A stretch of DNA of 64,000 bases from Denitrobaculum sp965225735 (GTDB lineage: Bacteria > Pseudomonadota > Alphaproteobacteria > Kiloniellales > Kiloniellaceae), in NCBI GenBank assembly GCA_965225735.1, contig CBDDBN010000004.1, positions 1 to 64,000 of the forward strand. The letters run 5' to 3'. Below the pieces are notes generated by a model. That model did not search any database and had not been told where the DNA came from. It was given only the letters and a program-made list of their open reading frames with translations. A program made the translations under genes and the position numbers. Shown here piece by piece: positions 43,253 to 52,186 of this stretch. Within the stretch, counting starts at the first letter, position 1, and every line of letters starts with the position of its first letter.

Positions 43253-44128
43253 CTAATGCAGAAACAGGAAGCTTCTGACGAGACTGGAGAGGTAAATACT
43301 GGCGGATCTCGGCTCGGGCCGGCTCGCGGAGCCGTCTGGGCGTCGGCGCGCCGAGAGGTAGGCCCGCAATTCCCAATAAGCCCTCTTGATCAGAGCCCGG
43401 TCGCCCGCTCGGATGTGTTTTCCAAGGATTGTCGCCCGTCCCTTCACGTAGTTGGCCTTCAAAGCGCGGATTTCGTCATTTCTGCGGCGCCCATGCGCAT
43501 GCTCGATCCGTACGTCCGGCTCGTAAACCACCTTGGCGCCGCTTTTCAGGATCCGGTAGAAGAGTTCATGATCTTCACCGGCCTTGAAGTTTGTTCCAGG
43601 GCCCATGGCCGTATCAAACGCGCCCGCTTCGCGAAGCGCAGCAGCTGAAATAGCGATGTTGCAGCCGATCAACCGGGTAAAGATGTCATCAATCCCCAGA
43701 ATCTCGACGCGGTCATTGAATCGCCGGATGGAAACCTCGCCGTCTGCGGGGTCGAAAAGATCGACCCGGCCGCCGACCATAACAATTGCCGGATCCTCGG
43801 CAAAACAGCGCTGAATGGCGCAAAGCCAGGAAGGGTCCACGAGACAATCATCATCGGTGAAGGCCAGGATGGGATAGCGTGCAGCCTGAATTCCGGCATT
43901 CCGCGCCGCCGATACGCCCGGCGACGCTTCGTATATGTAGCGAAGAGGTAGGTCCGATTCGTTTTGCAGCGCGGCGACGACCTCCGCGGTCCCATCGCTC
44001 GACCCGTTGTCTACAACAACGATTTCCCACGCCGCGAGCGAACTGGTATCGAGCCTGTGAAACCTGTCGATACAGTTAGCCAGCTGCGCCGCGCGATTTC
44101 GCGATGCGATTACAACACTTATTGACAA
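43253..44128 (-). CDS. Family 2 glycosyltransferase, paralogue
   Basis: 291 residues, same architecture as the gene at 41860-42732: VVIASRNRAAQLANCIDRF, VVDNGSSDGTAEV, FTDDDCLVDPSWLCAIQ, FKAGEDHELFYRILKSGAK. The two are colinear over their full length, so they derive from a duplication. The start is TTG at 44128, just after GAGAGGG. It is the first gene of the minus-strand glycan cluster, downstream of an AT-rich region. Confidence 0.9.
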   Translation of the reverse strand: MSISVVIASRNRAAQLANCIDRFHRLDTSSLAAWEIVVVDNGSSDGTAEVVAALQNESDLPLRYIYEASPGVSAARNAGIQAARYPILAFTDDDCLVDPSWLCAIQRCFAEDPAIVMVGGRVDLFDPADGEVSIRRFNDRVEILGIDDIFTRLIGCNIAISAAALREAGAFDTAMGPGTNFKAGEDHELFYRILKSGAKVVYEPDVRIEHAHGRRRNDEIRALKANYVKGRATILGKHIRAGDRALIKRAYWELRAYLSARRRPDGSASRPEPRSASIYLSSLVRSFLFLH

Positions 44129-44599
44129 AGCACCCTCTCGCTAAATCGCGGCAGACTTCATCCTCAGATGGCATCAACAAAAGACTTGCCAGCAAAAAGA
44201 GAAGGTAAAATTATCGTTTGAAGCTGTCGAAAAACAAGATTAATGAAGTAAAATCTCATATTTAACACAGGTTTTTTGACTTACTTCTTGTCACAAAATT
44301 ATCACTTACGAATAAATTTACCCGCGCGTCGCTTTTTTATAGAATTATTCTGAAAAAATCAAATATAAATAATAGAATTAAAGAAGTAAAAAATTCTTTT
44401 ATTTAAAATATTAGCCAAATAAGGCTCAGTTTTTCGCTATTCCGCGCTTCGGCATAAGTTTTCTGGCCCCACCCGATTCAGCATGAGCTGCGCAAGCGGT
44501 TCTGCGACATTTCGTGCATTGCCCATCTCGCGACATAACATATATAAAAAACAGAATGTGTATATCTTCAGTTTGAAGTGACAGAGATGGAGAGACCAA
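44129..44599. promoter_or_regulatory. AT-rich divergent intergenic region
   Basis: 471 bp between the TTG starts of a glycosyltransferase (minus) and a rhodanese-family protein (plus). Bases 44200-44420 are strikingly AT-rich compared with the rest of the window, including long A/T runs. The stretch 44538-44566 has ATATA and TATAT half-sites before the rhodanese gene, a possible operator. No gene is seen; one minus-strand frame (44437-44775) has no recognisable domain. Confidence 0.55.
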
Positions 44600-45178
44600 T
44601 TGTCAGACAAGCTACAGGAAGTCGATGCCATTACTGTGCAGGCCTGGGTTTCAGAAGGTCGGGCACAGCTATTCGATATTCGCGAAGCCGATGAGTTTTT
44701 CCGGGAACATATTGAGGCAGCAGCGTTAGTTCCGCAGGCGCGCTTCGATAGCCGGACTGGCGATACCCACCGCAACGATGATAGCGAAATAGCCGTCTTT
44801 TATTGCAACAGCGGACAGCGAACCCGTGCGGCGGCTGCCGCGATCACGCGATGCGGCTTCCGCGAGGTCTACGCCATGAAGGGCGGGTTAGCTGGCTGGA
44901 AAGGCGCGGGCTTCAACACCAAAGTGAATCGGCAGGCGCCGATCAGCCTGCAGCGACAGGTTCAGATTACCGCCGGAAGTATGGTGGTCGCAGGCCTGTT
45001 GCTTGCCTGGCTCTTATCGCCCTGGTTTGCACTCATCAGCGGATTCGTTGGGCTGGGGTTGGTTTTTGCCGGCGTCACAAATACTTGCGCCCTTGCGAGG
45101 CTCCTGGCGCTCCTGCCTTACAATCGCCGAGACGCGCCGCAGGACAGCGCTTTACCAGCGGCGAGCATCGAGGGTTAA
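44600..45178 (+). CDS. YgaP-like membrane rhodanese (rhodanese + DUF2892)
   Basis: 192 residues. Residues 1-110 are a rhodanese domain (VSEGRAQLFDIREADEFF, FYCNSGQRTRAAAAAI with the loop cysteine); residues 115-180 are a DUF2892 pair of membrane helices (GSMVVAGLLLAWLLSPWFAL and LVFAGVTNTCALARLLALLPY, truncated here). It is a membrane-anchored sulfurtransferase, probably in sulfide handling. The start is TTG, eight bases after GGAGAG. It ends in a 4-bp convergent overlap with the nickel transporter gene. Confidence 0.88.
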   Translation: MSDKLQEVDAITVQAWVSEGRAQLFDIREADEFFREHIEAAALVPQARFDSRTGDTHRNDDSEIAVFYCNSGQRTRAAAAAITRCGFREVYAMKGGLAGWKGAGFNTKVNRQAPISLQRQVQITAGSMVVAGLLLAWLLSPWFALISGFVGLGLVFAGVTNTCALARLLALLPYNRRDAPQDSALPAASIEG

Positions 45179-45891
45179 AGGCCGGTGACCGTGCCGTAGA
45201 CAGTCACCGAGCCGATCAGAATGGTCGCGCAGCCGATCGCTCCCTGCAGCAACCGATTGGTCAGAGTCATGGCGCGCGCCGACCAGGCCAACGGCACTGC
45301 AATAACGACCGAGAGCAATCCCATGCCAACAATCGAACCAAGACCGAAAAGCAGCACATAACCAATCCCAACCCAGGCCGATTCAGCAGCCGAAACAACT
45401 AGAACCAGCAGCGCAGCGGAGCCAGCCATGCCGTGCATCAGTCCCACGAGGAGAGTTCGCCAGGCGAAACCGGACTCCACCTTGTTCGGATGATCGTGAT
45501 CGTGCCGGACCGGGCTGTGGGGGCCGCTGTCACCGCGATGGCTGTGCGCATGAATGTGCCGCACGCCATCGGCATGACGGTGAACATGAAAGTGAACCCG
45601 GTCGCGCAGCAACCGCCAGAGAACATAAAAACCCAATAAAATCAGCATTATGCCAACGGCACCCTCGAGCCATCGCTCGAGATCGTCGCTGATGGTCGCG
45701 CCGAGAACAAGGGCGGCGCCGGCAAAGAGAAACAGTGTGATGCTGTGACCCAGGCCCCAGGTCACACCGTGCTTGACGATGTCGCGCAATCCGCTGCGAC
45801 GTGCCGCGATGCTGGAGACAGCAGCCACATGATCCGCTTCCAGGGCATGTTGCATGCCGACCACAAAACCCAGCCCTAGTATACTCAGCAT
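45175..45891 (-). CDS. Nickel/cobalt transporter-like membrane protein (UreH/HupE/NiCoT type)
   Basis: 238 residues with six membrane helices. The metal motif HALEADHV in helix 1 and LGHSITL in helix 2 match nickel/cobalt permeases. A central cytoplasmic or periplasmic loop is very rich in histidine (HFHVHRHADGVRHIHAHSH, then HDHDH). The ATG at 45891 is preferred to the open frame at 46035, whose first 48 residues are not membrane-like. No urease or hydrogenase genes are nearby, so the metal's use is unknown. Confidence 0.85.
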   Translation of the reverse strand: MLSILGLGFVVGMQHALEADHVAAVSSIAARRSGLRDIVKHGVTWGLGHSITLFLFAGAALVLGATISDDLERWLEGAVGIMLILLGFYVLWRLLRDRVHFHVHRHADGVRHIHAHSHRGDSGPHSPVRHDHDHPNKVESGFAWRTLLVGLMHGMAGSAALLVLVVSAAESAWVGIGYVLLFGLGSIVGMGLLSVVIAVPLAWSARAMTLTNRLLQGAIGCATILIGSVTVYGTVTGL

Positions 45892-46165
45892 GCCGTTGTC
45901 ATCCCTGCAGATTTCCTGTGCCTCGGAGACTTTTACCCCGATCGTCCGGCTCAGCCCGGCCCATATGCGACTCGATTTTTTTGCGCTGCGGCAGGCTAGT
46001 AGATCACCGCCGAGATGGAAATCCTTTTGACGCACACGCCCGACAGATTTGCCTGCGAAAAGTCACAGACGTAAAGGCCGGATTCATCTTTTTCGTGCAA
46101 AATGCCCTACAATTGTCACAGCAGCCCGGCTGATCGAATCAGGCTGCCGCCCAGAGGATCCCGCC

Positions 46166-46330
46166 GTGTCCGAAACGACCGTTTCCGAACCAACATTATC
46201 TAAGACATCTTCCCCAGAATCGGACAACGCGCCCCCGCAAGCGACCAATAATCCCAACAGATCCGTTACCCTGGCATTGCTCCTGACCGCTGCCCTGCTC
46301 GCACTGCTTTCTTCGCTTCCGACCGCATAA
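46166..46330 (+). CDS. Small single-span membrane protein, hypothetical
   Basis: 54 residues from a GTG at 46166, nine bases after AGAGGA. The first 32 residues are Ser/Thr/Pro-rich and polar; residues 33-54 are one hydrophobic helix (VTLALLLTAALLALLSSL) at the very C terminus, so it would be tail-anchored. I recognise no family. It is convergent with the membrane protein gene below. Confidence 0.45.
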   Translation: MSETTVSEPTLSKTSSPESDNAPPQATNNPNRSVTLALLLTAALLALLSSLPTA

Positions 46331-46372
46331 GACCTCCTGCGCCAACGACCTTTTCGAAGACGATGCGTTGGT

Positions 46373-46759
46373 CTATACGGCGTAGAGGTTCACCAGCCAG
46401 ACCATGGCAAGCGTCGTGCAGAGAGACAGACTCCAACCCGCGAAGACAAACAACAGCCGGCGTTGGATTCCGCGGCGTCTTGCAAAGCGCTCTCCGAGTT
46501 GCACCAGGGCTGCAAAAAGCCACTGGATGATCAGAAAATTCCGGACACGCGAATCGCCGGCATCGTAGCTGCCGTCCGCCAGGACCGACGGCGGCGCAAG
46601 GTGCGCATAGGTGAAATAGGCGATCGCCAGGCCGACCGCGGCCCAGATAATGAAAAACCGCCGATTGTCGGTAAAGGCGAGCGGCAGAAAGTACACCACC
46701 AGTACCGTCAGAAAGAACAGGAAGAGAAGAAAGCCGATCAGGCTCGTGGTCGGGGCCAT
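46373..46759 (-). CDS. Four-helix membrane protein, hypothetical
   Basis: 128 residues with four hydrophobic segments (LIGFLLFLFFLTVLVVYFL, FFIIWAAVGLAIAYFTYAHL cut, FLIIQWLFAALVQL, LLFVFAGWSLSLCTTLAMVW cut). No known domain recognised. It begins nine bases after the LysR stop and probably shares its transcript. Confidence 0.65.
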   Translation of the reverse strand: MAPTTSLIGFLLFLFFLTVLVVYFLPLAFTDNRRFFIIWAAVGLAIAYFTYAHLAPPSVLADGSYDAGDSRVRNFLIIQWLFAALVQLGERFARRRGIQRRLLFVFAGWSLSLCTTLAMVWLVNLYAV

Positions 46760-46768
46760 AACGCCGTC

Positions 46769-47680
46769 CTACTGCGCCCCGACCGGGGGCAGAGCAATTT
46801 GCGACATTCCCGACTGGCGCACCCGACGCAGTGGAATGCCGAAGACCTCCTCGAAGCAATCACGCAGCCACTTGATGGTGGACTGTACCCGTTGCGTCTG
46901 GACCGTGTCGTGATGCGCATGCAGATAGAGCACACGCTCCAAGGCCGGTGTCTCGCCACTGATCCGCGCGAGCCGCTCATCCGCTTCGGCGAGGCACATG
47001 GGGAGAATTCCGCGTCCAAGTCCGGCGGCAATCGCATTCTGCAGGACGCCGGCATCGGTTGCGGTGAAGCGCAGAGGTTCGTCCTTTCCCATGAGCCGCC
47101 GGTTGGCGCGCTCGATCAAAGGCGAGGCTGTGGCTTCGTCATAGAACGCCACCCAACCAGACTGATCGTCTTTTGCCGTTTTCGCGCGGTACACCGCATG
47201 AGGAACCTTACCCAAAGCGATCTTGAAGGCACCGTCCTTCGGTTCCAGTTCGAACCATAGGGACAGCGACACACCGCCGCGCAGCCGGCTTTCGGGGACA
47301 CGGGCCGTGGTCCTGAGGTCGATCTGCGGATGAGCGGCAAGGAACGACGACAGAGTGGTCTGCGTCAGGCGGTTCAGAATCCAAATATTGCCCGACAGCC
47401 TTATGGTTCCGCTGGGACCGGCATCGGACTCTGTGGCCTCATCCACCAAGAGTTCGATGCGGCTTTGCACGTCGATCGCACGGTTGATCAAAGCCTCGCC
47501 CGCATCGGTCAGGGCGAAACCCGCCTTGGTCCGGACAAAGAGCATGACACCCAGGTCGGCTTCCAATGCCGCCACGCGCCGGCCGGCCGTCGAGGTATCG
47601 ACCCCCAAGACCTGGGCCGCCTGAGTCAGCGATCCCGTCTGACTGATCGCCAGGGCAACTTTCAGATTGTTCCAGTCCAT
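46769..47680 (-). CDS. LysR-family transcriptional regulator
   Basis: 303 residues. Helix-turn-helix: LKVALAISQTGSLTQAAQVL, GVDTSTAGRRVAALEADLGV. The effector domain (GTIRLSGNIWILNRLTQTTL) is diverged from the usual pattern. It sits between a hydrolase gene 15 bp upstream and a small membrane protein gene 9 bp downstream, all on the minus strand. It may respond to a substrate or product of the hydrolase. Confidence 0.88.
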   Translation of the reverse strand: MDWNNLKVALAISQTGSLTQAAQVLGVDTSTAGRRVAALEADLGVMLFVRTKAGFALTDAGEALINRAIDVQSRIELLVDEATESDAGPSGTIRLSGNIWILNRLTQTTLSSFLAAHPQIDLRTTARVPESRLRGGVSLSLWFELEPKDGAFKIALGKVPHAVYRAKTAKDDQSGWVAFYDEATASPLIERANRRLMGKDEPLRFTATDAGVLQNAIAAGLGRGILPMCLAEADERLARISGETPALERVLYLHAHHDTVQTQRVQSTIKWLRDCFEEVFGIPLRRVRQSGMSQIALPPVGAQ

Positions 47681-47695
47681 TTTACGGCTGCGGCG

Positions 47696-48619
47696 TTACT
47701 TCGCGAGCTGCGGCGCAGTCGCAGAAGCGGTGTCGAGCGGGTCATGAGAAGCCGGAACATCATTGTCGCTGTCCTCGACGAGAGGCGCATCTCCGCCATG
47801 ACTAGGCGCGGACTGAGAAGCGTAGTCGGCCAGGTGTTCGAAGATGGCGGCATGAACATCATCGGCATGGGTGACATGCCCCATGTGTCCGGCCCCAGAG
47901 ACATCGATCATGCGGCAGTTCGGCATGCGTTCCATCAAAGCCTGGGCGATCGCGCCGGTCGGGGCCGGCGTGTGTTCGCCGCGCATCAGCAGAACCGGCA
48001 CCTGGAGTTCGGCATAGGTGCTCAACAAAACGGGTTCTTCCATGAGAGCGTGGAACTCCAGTGGCGCTTTGGGCGCCCAGCGCAGCATGAGTGCCTGAAG
48101 CTCAGGTTTCAGCTCGTCCCAGGCGTCATAGCCGTTCCAATAGTCCACGAAACTCGACATGGCGGCGAGGAAATCGCCCACCGCCACCTGATCGCGGACG
48201 AAGCCGTTCAACTCCATAATCTCCGAGAACCCCTGCTCCCCCGCCATACCGATCTGACGCAGCAGGTAGTAGGCGCAAGGCTCGTAGAGCACCATACTGG
48301 CCACTTTATCCGGCCGGGCGAGCGCGATGTGAAGCGCCAACGCGCCGCCGTAGGAATGACCGATCAAGTGCACCGGGCTCTGACAACGGTCGATCATGTC
48401 GATTGCAATGCTGGCGTCATCAGACAGGCTGAAAGCATGTCGGCCGTGCCAGTCGCCGCGGCTTTCGCAGCCGTAGTTCTCTGGGGTCAAGAATTCGAAC
48501 CGCGAGCCAAGCGCCGCGCGCAGCGGACGCCATTGCTTTGCACTCCAGCCGGAACAGTGCAGCGCGACAATTGTCTCACTGCTTCGCCGGCGCGTGGGAA
48601 AGTCCAAGGTCTTGCTCAT
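47696..48619 (-). CDS. Alpha/beta-hydrolase
   Basis: 307 residues. Nucleophile elbow LIGHSYGG with S89; oxyanion region LHCSGWSAKQW; late histidine in SGAGHMGHVTHAD; acid residue likely in RGEHTPAP. The last 40 residues form a polar, low-complexity tail not typical of the fold. The ATG at 48619 is chosen because AAGGA precedes it at suitable distance; two upstream in-frame Met codons exist. Substrate unknown. Confidence 0.85.
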   Translation of the reverse strand: MSKTLDFPTRRRSSETIVALHCSGWSAKQWRPLRAALGSRFEFLTPENYGCESRGDWHGRHAFSLSDDASIAIDMIDRCQSPVHLIGHSYGGALALHIALARPDKVASMVLYEPCAYYLLRQIGMAGEQGFSEIMELNGFVRDQVAVGDFLAAMSSFVDYWNGYDAWDELKPELQALMLRWAPKAPLEFHALMEEPVLLSTYAELQVPVLLMRGEHTPAPTGAIAQALMERMPNCRMIDVSGAGHMGHVTHADDVHAAIFEHLADYASQSAPSHGGDAPLVEDSDNDVPASHDPLDTASATAPQLAK

Positions 48620-49231
48620 TCGCTTCATTCCTTGCTTGGCATGGACTCTGGCTCCCCACATCCTGGCCATGCAGCCAACTGTAGCAACGCGATACAGCCG
48701 AGAACTGTAGCGAGCTTCTACGCAGCGTTGAATTACCGCGTCCCCAGCATGGGATGAACCCGCATCGCCGCACGCGGTTCATGCAAATTTGCAGGATCGA
48801 GGCCGCAACTGTCTATATTCTTGCTCAAACCGGCAGATACCGGCGGCGACGCAAGCCCGCGGGCGAGCCATCGTCCTTTTCTCAAAGGGCCTGCGAGAAA
48901 TAGTCGCTCGCGCAGCCGCAAGCCCTGTGCGAGCCTCTCCCCAGGCGCAGTCGCATCGCACCGGCCTGATGTTTTCCGCGCCGATATGACGCCACCAAAC
49001 GACGTTGCTTTCACGGCGCGACCCCTGGTCATGCCGCAAATCTGCATGCCGCCTTTGCGGCCATACGGCTTCACGGCGGTAACGGCGGCCGCTAAGACTC
49101 CTTCGCAAATAAACGTCCGCAGACGAACAATTTGAGAGACGCGCGGTCGCGTCTGGGAAAACAGGAGGACTCCCGCCAAGCCTCCAACTTCCAAGTCCAG
49201 GAAAGACATTTCATTGCAAGGAGCAAGTCAT
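48620..49231 (+). promoter_or_regulatory. 612-bp intergenic region before the first PEP-CTERM gene
   Basis: No convincing gene on either strand. It separates the minus-strand hydrolase operon from the plus-strand PEP-CTERM array and carries one copy of the shared bipartite element (49036-49128). The sequence before it (48780-49030) shows nothing I can name. Confidence 0.6.
49036..49128 (+). promoter_or_regulatory. PEP-CTERM upstream element, copy 1
   Basis: Forty-base block 49036-49075 (starts GCAAATCTGCATGCC, ends CGGCTTCACG), then 47 bases, then ACGAAC at 49123-49128 inside GTCCGCAGACGAAC. The ACGAAC box is 104 bp before the start at 49232. The same two parts with nearly the same spacing precede four other genes in this array. 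Confidence 0.6.
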
Positions 49232-49927
49232 ATGATTTATCGATTTAGAAAGACCTGTCGGGCCTTATTTTCGGCCTGCGCCTTCCTGTTTTTCTTTAGC
49301 GGTTCCGCCTGGGCCGGTCTCTGCGGCGCCGAGTTTTCGACCAACTGGACCGCGAACCCGCTGGAACAGCAGACGGTTTTTCCCGGTTTCACCTCCTCGG
49401 GTTTTACCGGTTGCGTCACCGAGTCGGCCTTCACAGGCACCACGGAAACGTTGCTAGGCAATGGCGAGACCGAGACGGACGGATTTGCGTTCGACGTCAG
49501 TGCGACGGACGACGAGACGCTTCTGCTGACCGCGCTTATAAATAATCTCGACGAAAGCGACCTCTTCGTCTACCCAGGCGCAACCCTGTCTTTGACAGAT
49601 ATTGACTTTCTCGAAGGCCAAGGCGGCATTGTTGATGTCGTTCAGATGAGCGGAGGGTTCCTCGTTGAGCTTGTGGATTTCACAGCCAACTCCATTACCT
49701 TCAACTTTACTGGAAACACCGTCGGCATCGTCTTTGAAGAGCAGACAGCACCACTCTTTCTGAGCGACGAGTTCAGGGTTGTCTTTGCGCAGGTTCCGGA
49801 ACCAGGAAGTATGGCGATGCTAGGCTTGGGACTCGCCACCTTCGGCTTACTCCGCTTTCGAAAGAGCAAGCCCGCAAAGACGCGGTACTCACTGGGGCCG
49901 CGAGAAGAGACGGGTCTGGCCAGTTAG
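49232..49927 (+). CDS. PEP-CTERM protein, family A (AGLCG type)
   Basis: 231 residues. Signal peptide (hydrophobic ALFSACAFLFFFSGSAWA), mature N terminus AGLCGAEF. The C terminus is a PEP-CTERM sorting signal: VPEPGS, hydrophobic helix MAMLGLGLATFGLL, basic RFRKSK. Exosortase would cleave here and export the protein to the cell surface or extracellular matrix. The middle is beta-rich with a Cys near residue 57 (FTGCVTES). Related in sequence to the products at 52940 and 54156. The ATG at 49232 follows AAGGAG at eight bases. Confidence 0.85.
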   Translation: MIYRFRKTCRALFSACAFLFFFSGSAWAGLCGAEFSTNWTANPLEQQTVFPGFTSSGFTGCVTESAFTGTTETLLGNGETETDGFAFDVSATDDETLLLTALINNLDESDLFVYPGATLSLTDIDFLEGQGGIVDVVQMSGGFLVELVDFTANSITFNFTGNTVGIVFEEQTAPLFLSDEFRVVFAQVPEPGSMAMLGLGLATFGLLRFRKSKPAKTRYSLGPREETGLAS

Positions 49928-50014
49928 TATTGCAAATTTGCGAAAGGCCGGTGTGCAACGGCTGTTGTATGCCGGCCCCTTACCATCTTCGCGGTGCGGT
50001 GCTATAGCTTTTCG

Positions 50015-50920
50015 ATGGTCAGACCGCTTCCACCGCTGAACGCCGTGCGCGCTTTCGAGGCTGCGGCACGGCATCTCAATTTGTCGCGCGCCGCCGAGGA
50101 ACTGGGCGTGACGCCGGGTGCGGTCAGCAAACAGGTTTTGAGCCTCGAGGACTTTATCGGCGCCCGACTGTTCGAGCGTCTGCCCGACGGCCTCGCGCTC
50201 ACTTTGGAAGGACGCGAACTCCAGGAGTCCGCGACGCCGGCCTTCGAGATGCTGGGCGGCGCCTTTCAACGGTTTTCCCGCCGTCCACCGCGCTCCAGCG
50301 TGTTGCGGCTGGCGACCGTTGCGTCCTTCGCGTCACAGTTCCTGGTGCCGCGCCTGAACGCCTTCGAAACGCAGATGCCCGATGTCGAACTCGAGATCCT
50401 GACCTCGGACCGTGTGACAGATCTGGCCAAAGAGGAAATCGACCTGAGTGTCCGCTTCGGCGCCGGCGAGTGGGACGGCCTGATCTCCAGCGAGCTGTTA
50501 CCTGGAAAGCTGATCCCGGTTTGTGCGCCGGGCCATCTGACAGCAGGTTCGGGCACCTCTTCTTCTGAGACGGATCTTGCGGCGGTCTTGACCTCAACCC
50601 GAATGATCCAGATCTTTCCCAACAACGAATGGCGGAACTGGGCGGAAGCCACCGGGACGGAATTACCGCACGATGCACGACCTTTCGTGATGGAGCATTT
50701 CCTGGTCGCGCTGGAAGCAGTCATCGCCGGCCAGGGCGTGGCCCTGCTGCCAGACATCATCGCCCGCGGAAAACTCGCCGAGGGAAGCCTCGAACAATTC
50801 TCCGATGCCATCGAGTGGCATCACAGCTTTTACCTGGCCTACCTGCCGAATGCGGAACGCCAACCGATCCTGCGCAATGCCATTTCCTGGCTGCGGAGCG
50901 AAGTCAACAAGAGCGCATAA
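50015..50920 (+). CDS. LysR-family regulator (GcvA-like)
   Basis: 301 residues. Helix-turn-helix: LPPLNAVRAFEAAARHLNLS, AAEELGVTPGAVSKQVLSLE; effector domain LRLATVASFASQFLVPRL, DLSVRFGAGEW. It resembles the LysR product at 22419. It is followed after 180 bp by two RidA-like genes on the same strand and likely controls them. The start at 50015 is chosen by alignment to family members; the ribosome site is weak. Confidence 0.88.
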   Translation: MVRPLPPLNAVRAFEAAARHLNLSRAAEELGVTPGAVSKQVLSLEDFIGARLFERLPDGLALTLEGRELQESATPAFEMLGGAFQRFSRRPPRSSVLRLATVASFASQFLVPRLNAFETQMPDVELEILTSDRVTDLAKEEIDLSVRFGAGEWDGLISSELLPGKLIPVCAPGHLTAGSGTSSSETDLAAVLTSTRMIQIFPNNEWRNWAEATGTELPHDARPFVMEHFLVALEAVIAGQGVALLPDIIARGKLAEGSLEQFSDAIEWHHSFYLAYLPNAERQPILRNAISWLRSEVNKSA

Positions 50921-51100
50921 CGCGCCTGCCTCCTATGGCCGGTTCCTATTTCGAACCGGCCACCCGCTTCAAACAATCGCTAAATTCTCACAGGCCCTTT
51001 TCCGAATCCTCGCTCCCGCGAGCGCAGGCGACGTGCCAGCTTTCTCTAGGAACAGAAACTCACCGCGAACAGCGTGCAACAGAGATACAGGAACGGTGCC

Positions 51101-51496
51101 ATGACAAGCTCGACACGACACGACCCCTTCCCCGTCCGTGAGCCCTTTCACGGTATCTATGCCCATGGTGTGGAAACCCGCGGCGGCGCGCGAATACTGC
51201 ATGTCTCCGGCCAGGTCGGAGTCTCGCCAGAGGGTGAACTTTCCGCCGACTTCGACGGACAATGCCGCCAGGCGATTGCAAACCTAGAGAAGGTCCTGCG
51301 GCAGGCGGAAATGGAGCTTCAGGACATTGTCAAGATGAGCTTTTTCCTGGTCCGGCGTGAAGATATGGCAGGCCTGGTCGAGGTGCGAAAAGACCTGCTG
51401 GATGGGGTGCGTCCCGCCATCACGACCGTCTTCGTCGCAGGCCTGGTTTCCCCGGACTGGCTGGTGGAGGTCGAGGCGGTTGCCTGTGCGGCTTGA
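51101..51496 (+). CDS. RidA/YjgF-family protein lacking the catalytic arginine (first copy)
   Basis: 131 residues. Fold motifs: HVSGQVGVSPEGELS, QAIANLEKVL, FFLVRREDMAGLVEVR and LVEVEAVA at the end. E. coli RidA uses an arginine (R105) in PARSCVEV to bind 2-iminoacids; here the matching stretch is PAITTVFV, so Ile107 replaces it. This argues against ordinary enamine/imine deaminase activity. It is followed by a paralogue 65 bp downstream. The start follows AGGAAC. Confidence 0.88.
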   Translation: MTSSTRHDPFPVREPFHGIYAHGVETRGGARILHVSGQVGVSPEGELSADFDGQCRQAIANLEKVLRQAEMELQDIVKMSFFLVRREDMAGLVEVRKDLLDGVRPAITTVFVAGLVSPDWLVEVEAVACAA

Positions 51497-51560
51497 GTGG
51501 GAGCCGCCCAAGCGCAACAGCGACGAGACGATCGAGAAAAACAGCCCGACAGGAACCGCT

Positions 51561-51956
51561 ATGCTGACCTGCACAGAGGAACGTCCCGGCCCCGTTCAGA
51601 GGCTTCGTCGCGGCAGTTATGCCCACGGGGTCGAAATCCGCCCCGGCGCTCGGATCATACACGTCTCCGGCCAGGCCGGGGTTACGCCCTTGGGCGAGCT
51701 ATCTCCTGACTTTAAGGAACAGTGCCGTCAGTCGCTGATCAATCTGCAAAGCGTGTTGGTCGAGGGCGATATGGGATTGGACGACGTAGTCAAGCTGACC
51801 TTCTTTCTCGTGCGCCGCCACGACATTGCCGGTCTTGTGGAGGTCCGCCGGGAGCTCCTCTTCGGCATAGGATCGGCCATCACAACAGTCTTTGTCGCCG
51901 GGCTGGTCTCGCCGCATTGGCTGGTCGAAGTCGAAGCAATTGCCTGCGCGTCATGA
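51561..51956 (+). CDS. RidA/YjgF-family protein lacking the catalytic arginine (second copy)
   Basis: 131 residues, the same length as the first copy and colinear with it: HVSGQAGVTPLGELS, QSLINLQSVL, FFLVRRHDIAGLVEVRREL, ending LVEVEAIACAS. Here too the arginine position reads SAITTVFV (Ile107). Both copies share the insertion FVAGLVSP before the last strand. Function unknown; trimeric ligand-binding is likely for the fold. Start after AGGAACCGCT. Confidence 0.88.
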   Translation: MLTCTEERPGPVQRLRRGSYAHGVEIRPGARIIHVSGQAGVTPLGELSPDFKEQCRQSLINLQSVLVEGDMGLDDVVKLTFFLVRRHDIAGLVEVRRELLFGIGSAITTVFVAGLVSPHWLVEVEAIACAS

Positions 51957-52019
51957 GCCACTGTGCTTGCGGTCGCAAAGACCCAATCACAGCCGCCATC
52001 AGTTCGCGTTACCGCAGCG

Positions 52020-52111
52020 GCATCTTTGCAAAGTCCTTTTGCGGCCGTGCGGGTTCACCGGACGCAGGCTCAGCGGTATCAATCTGCGGGTGTCAGTGTT
52101 CGCAAACGAAC
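52020..52111 (+). promoter_or_regulatory. PEP-CTERM upstream element, copy 2
   Basis: Block 52020-52059 (starts GCATCTTTGCAAAG, ends CGGGTTCACC), 46-base gap, ACGAAC at 52106-52111 within the perfect inverted repeat GTTCG-CAAA-CGAAC (52098-52111). The inverted repeat suggests a dimeric regulator. It lies 75 bp before the start at 52187. Confidence 0.6.
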
Positions 52112-52186
52112 GATCGAATGGCTGCGGGCAGCCGCGAGACGCCAAACCGATCCGATGACTTTTGGACTAAAAGAAGGGACGACAGG

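Noticed and set aside
44437..44775. Possible ArsR-like remnant upstream of the YgaP-like gene
   Set aside because: Such a regulator would suit the context, but the translated frame shows no helix-turn-helix and half of it overlaps the rhodanese gene.
48779..49209. Open frames on both strands before the first PEP-CTERM gene
   Set aside because: Composition is arginine/serine-rich without domains, start sites are poor, and the shared regulatory element lies within.
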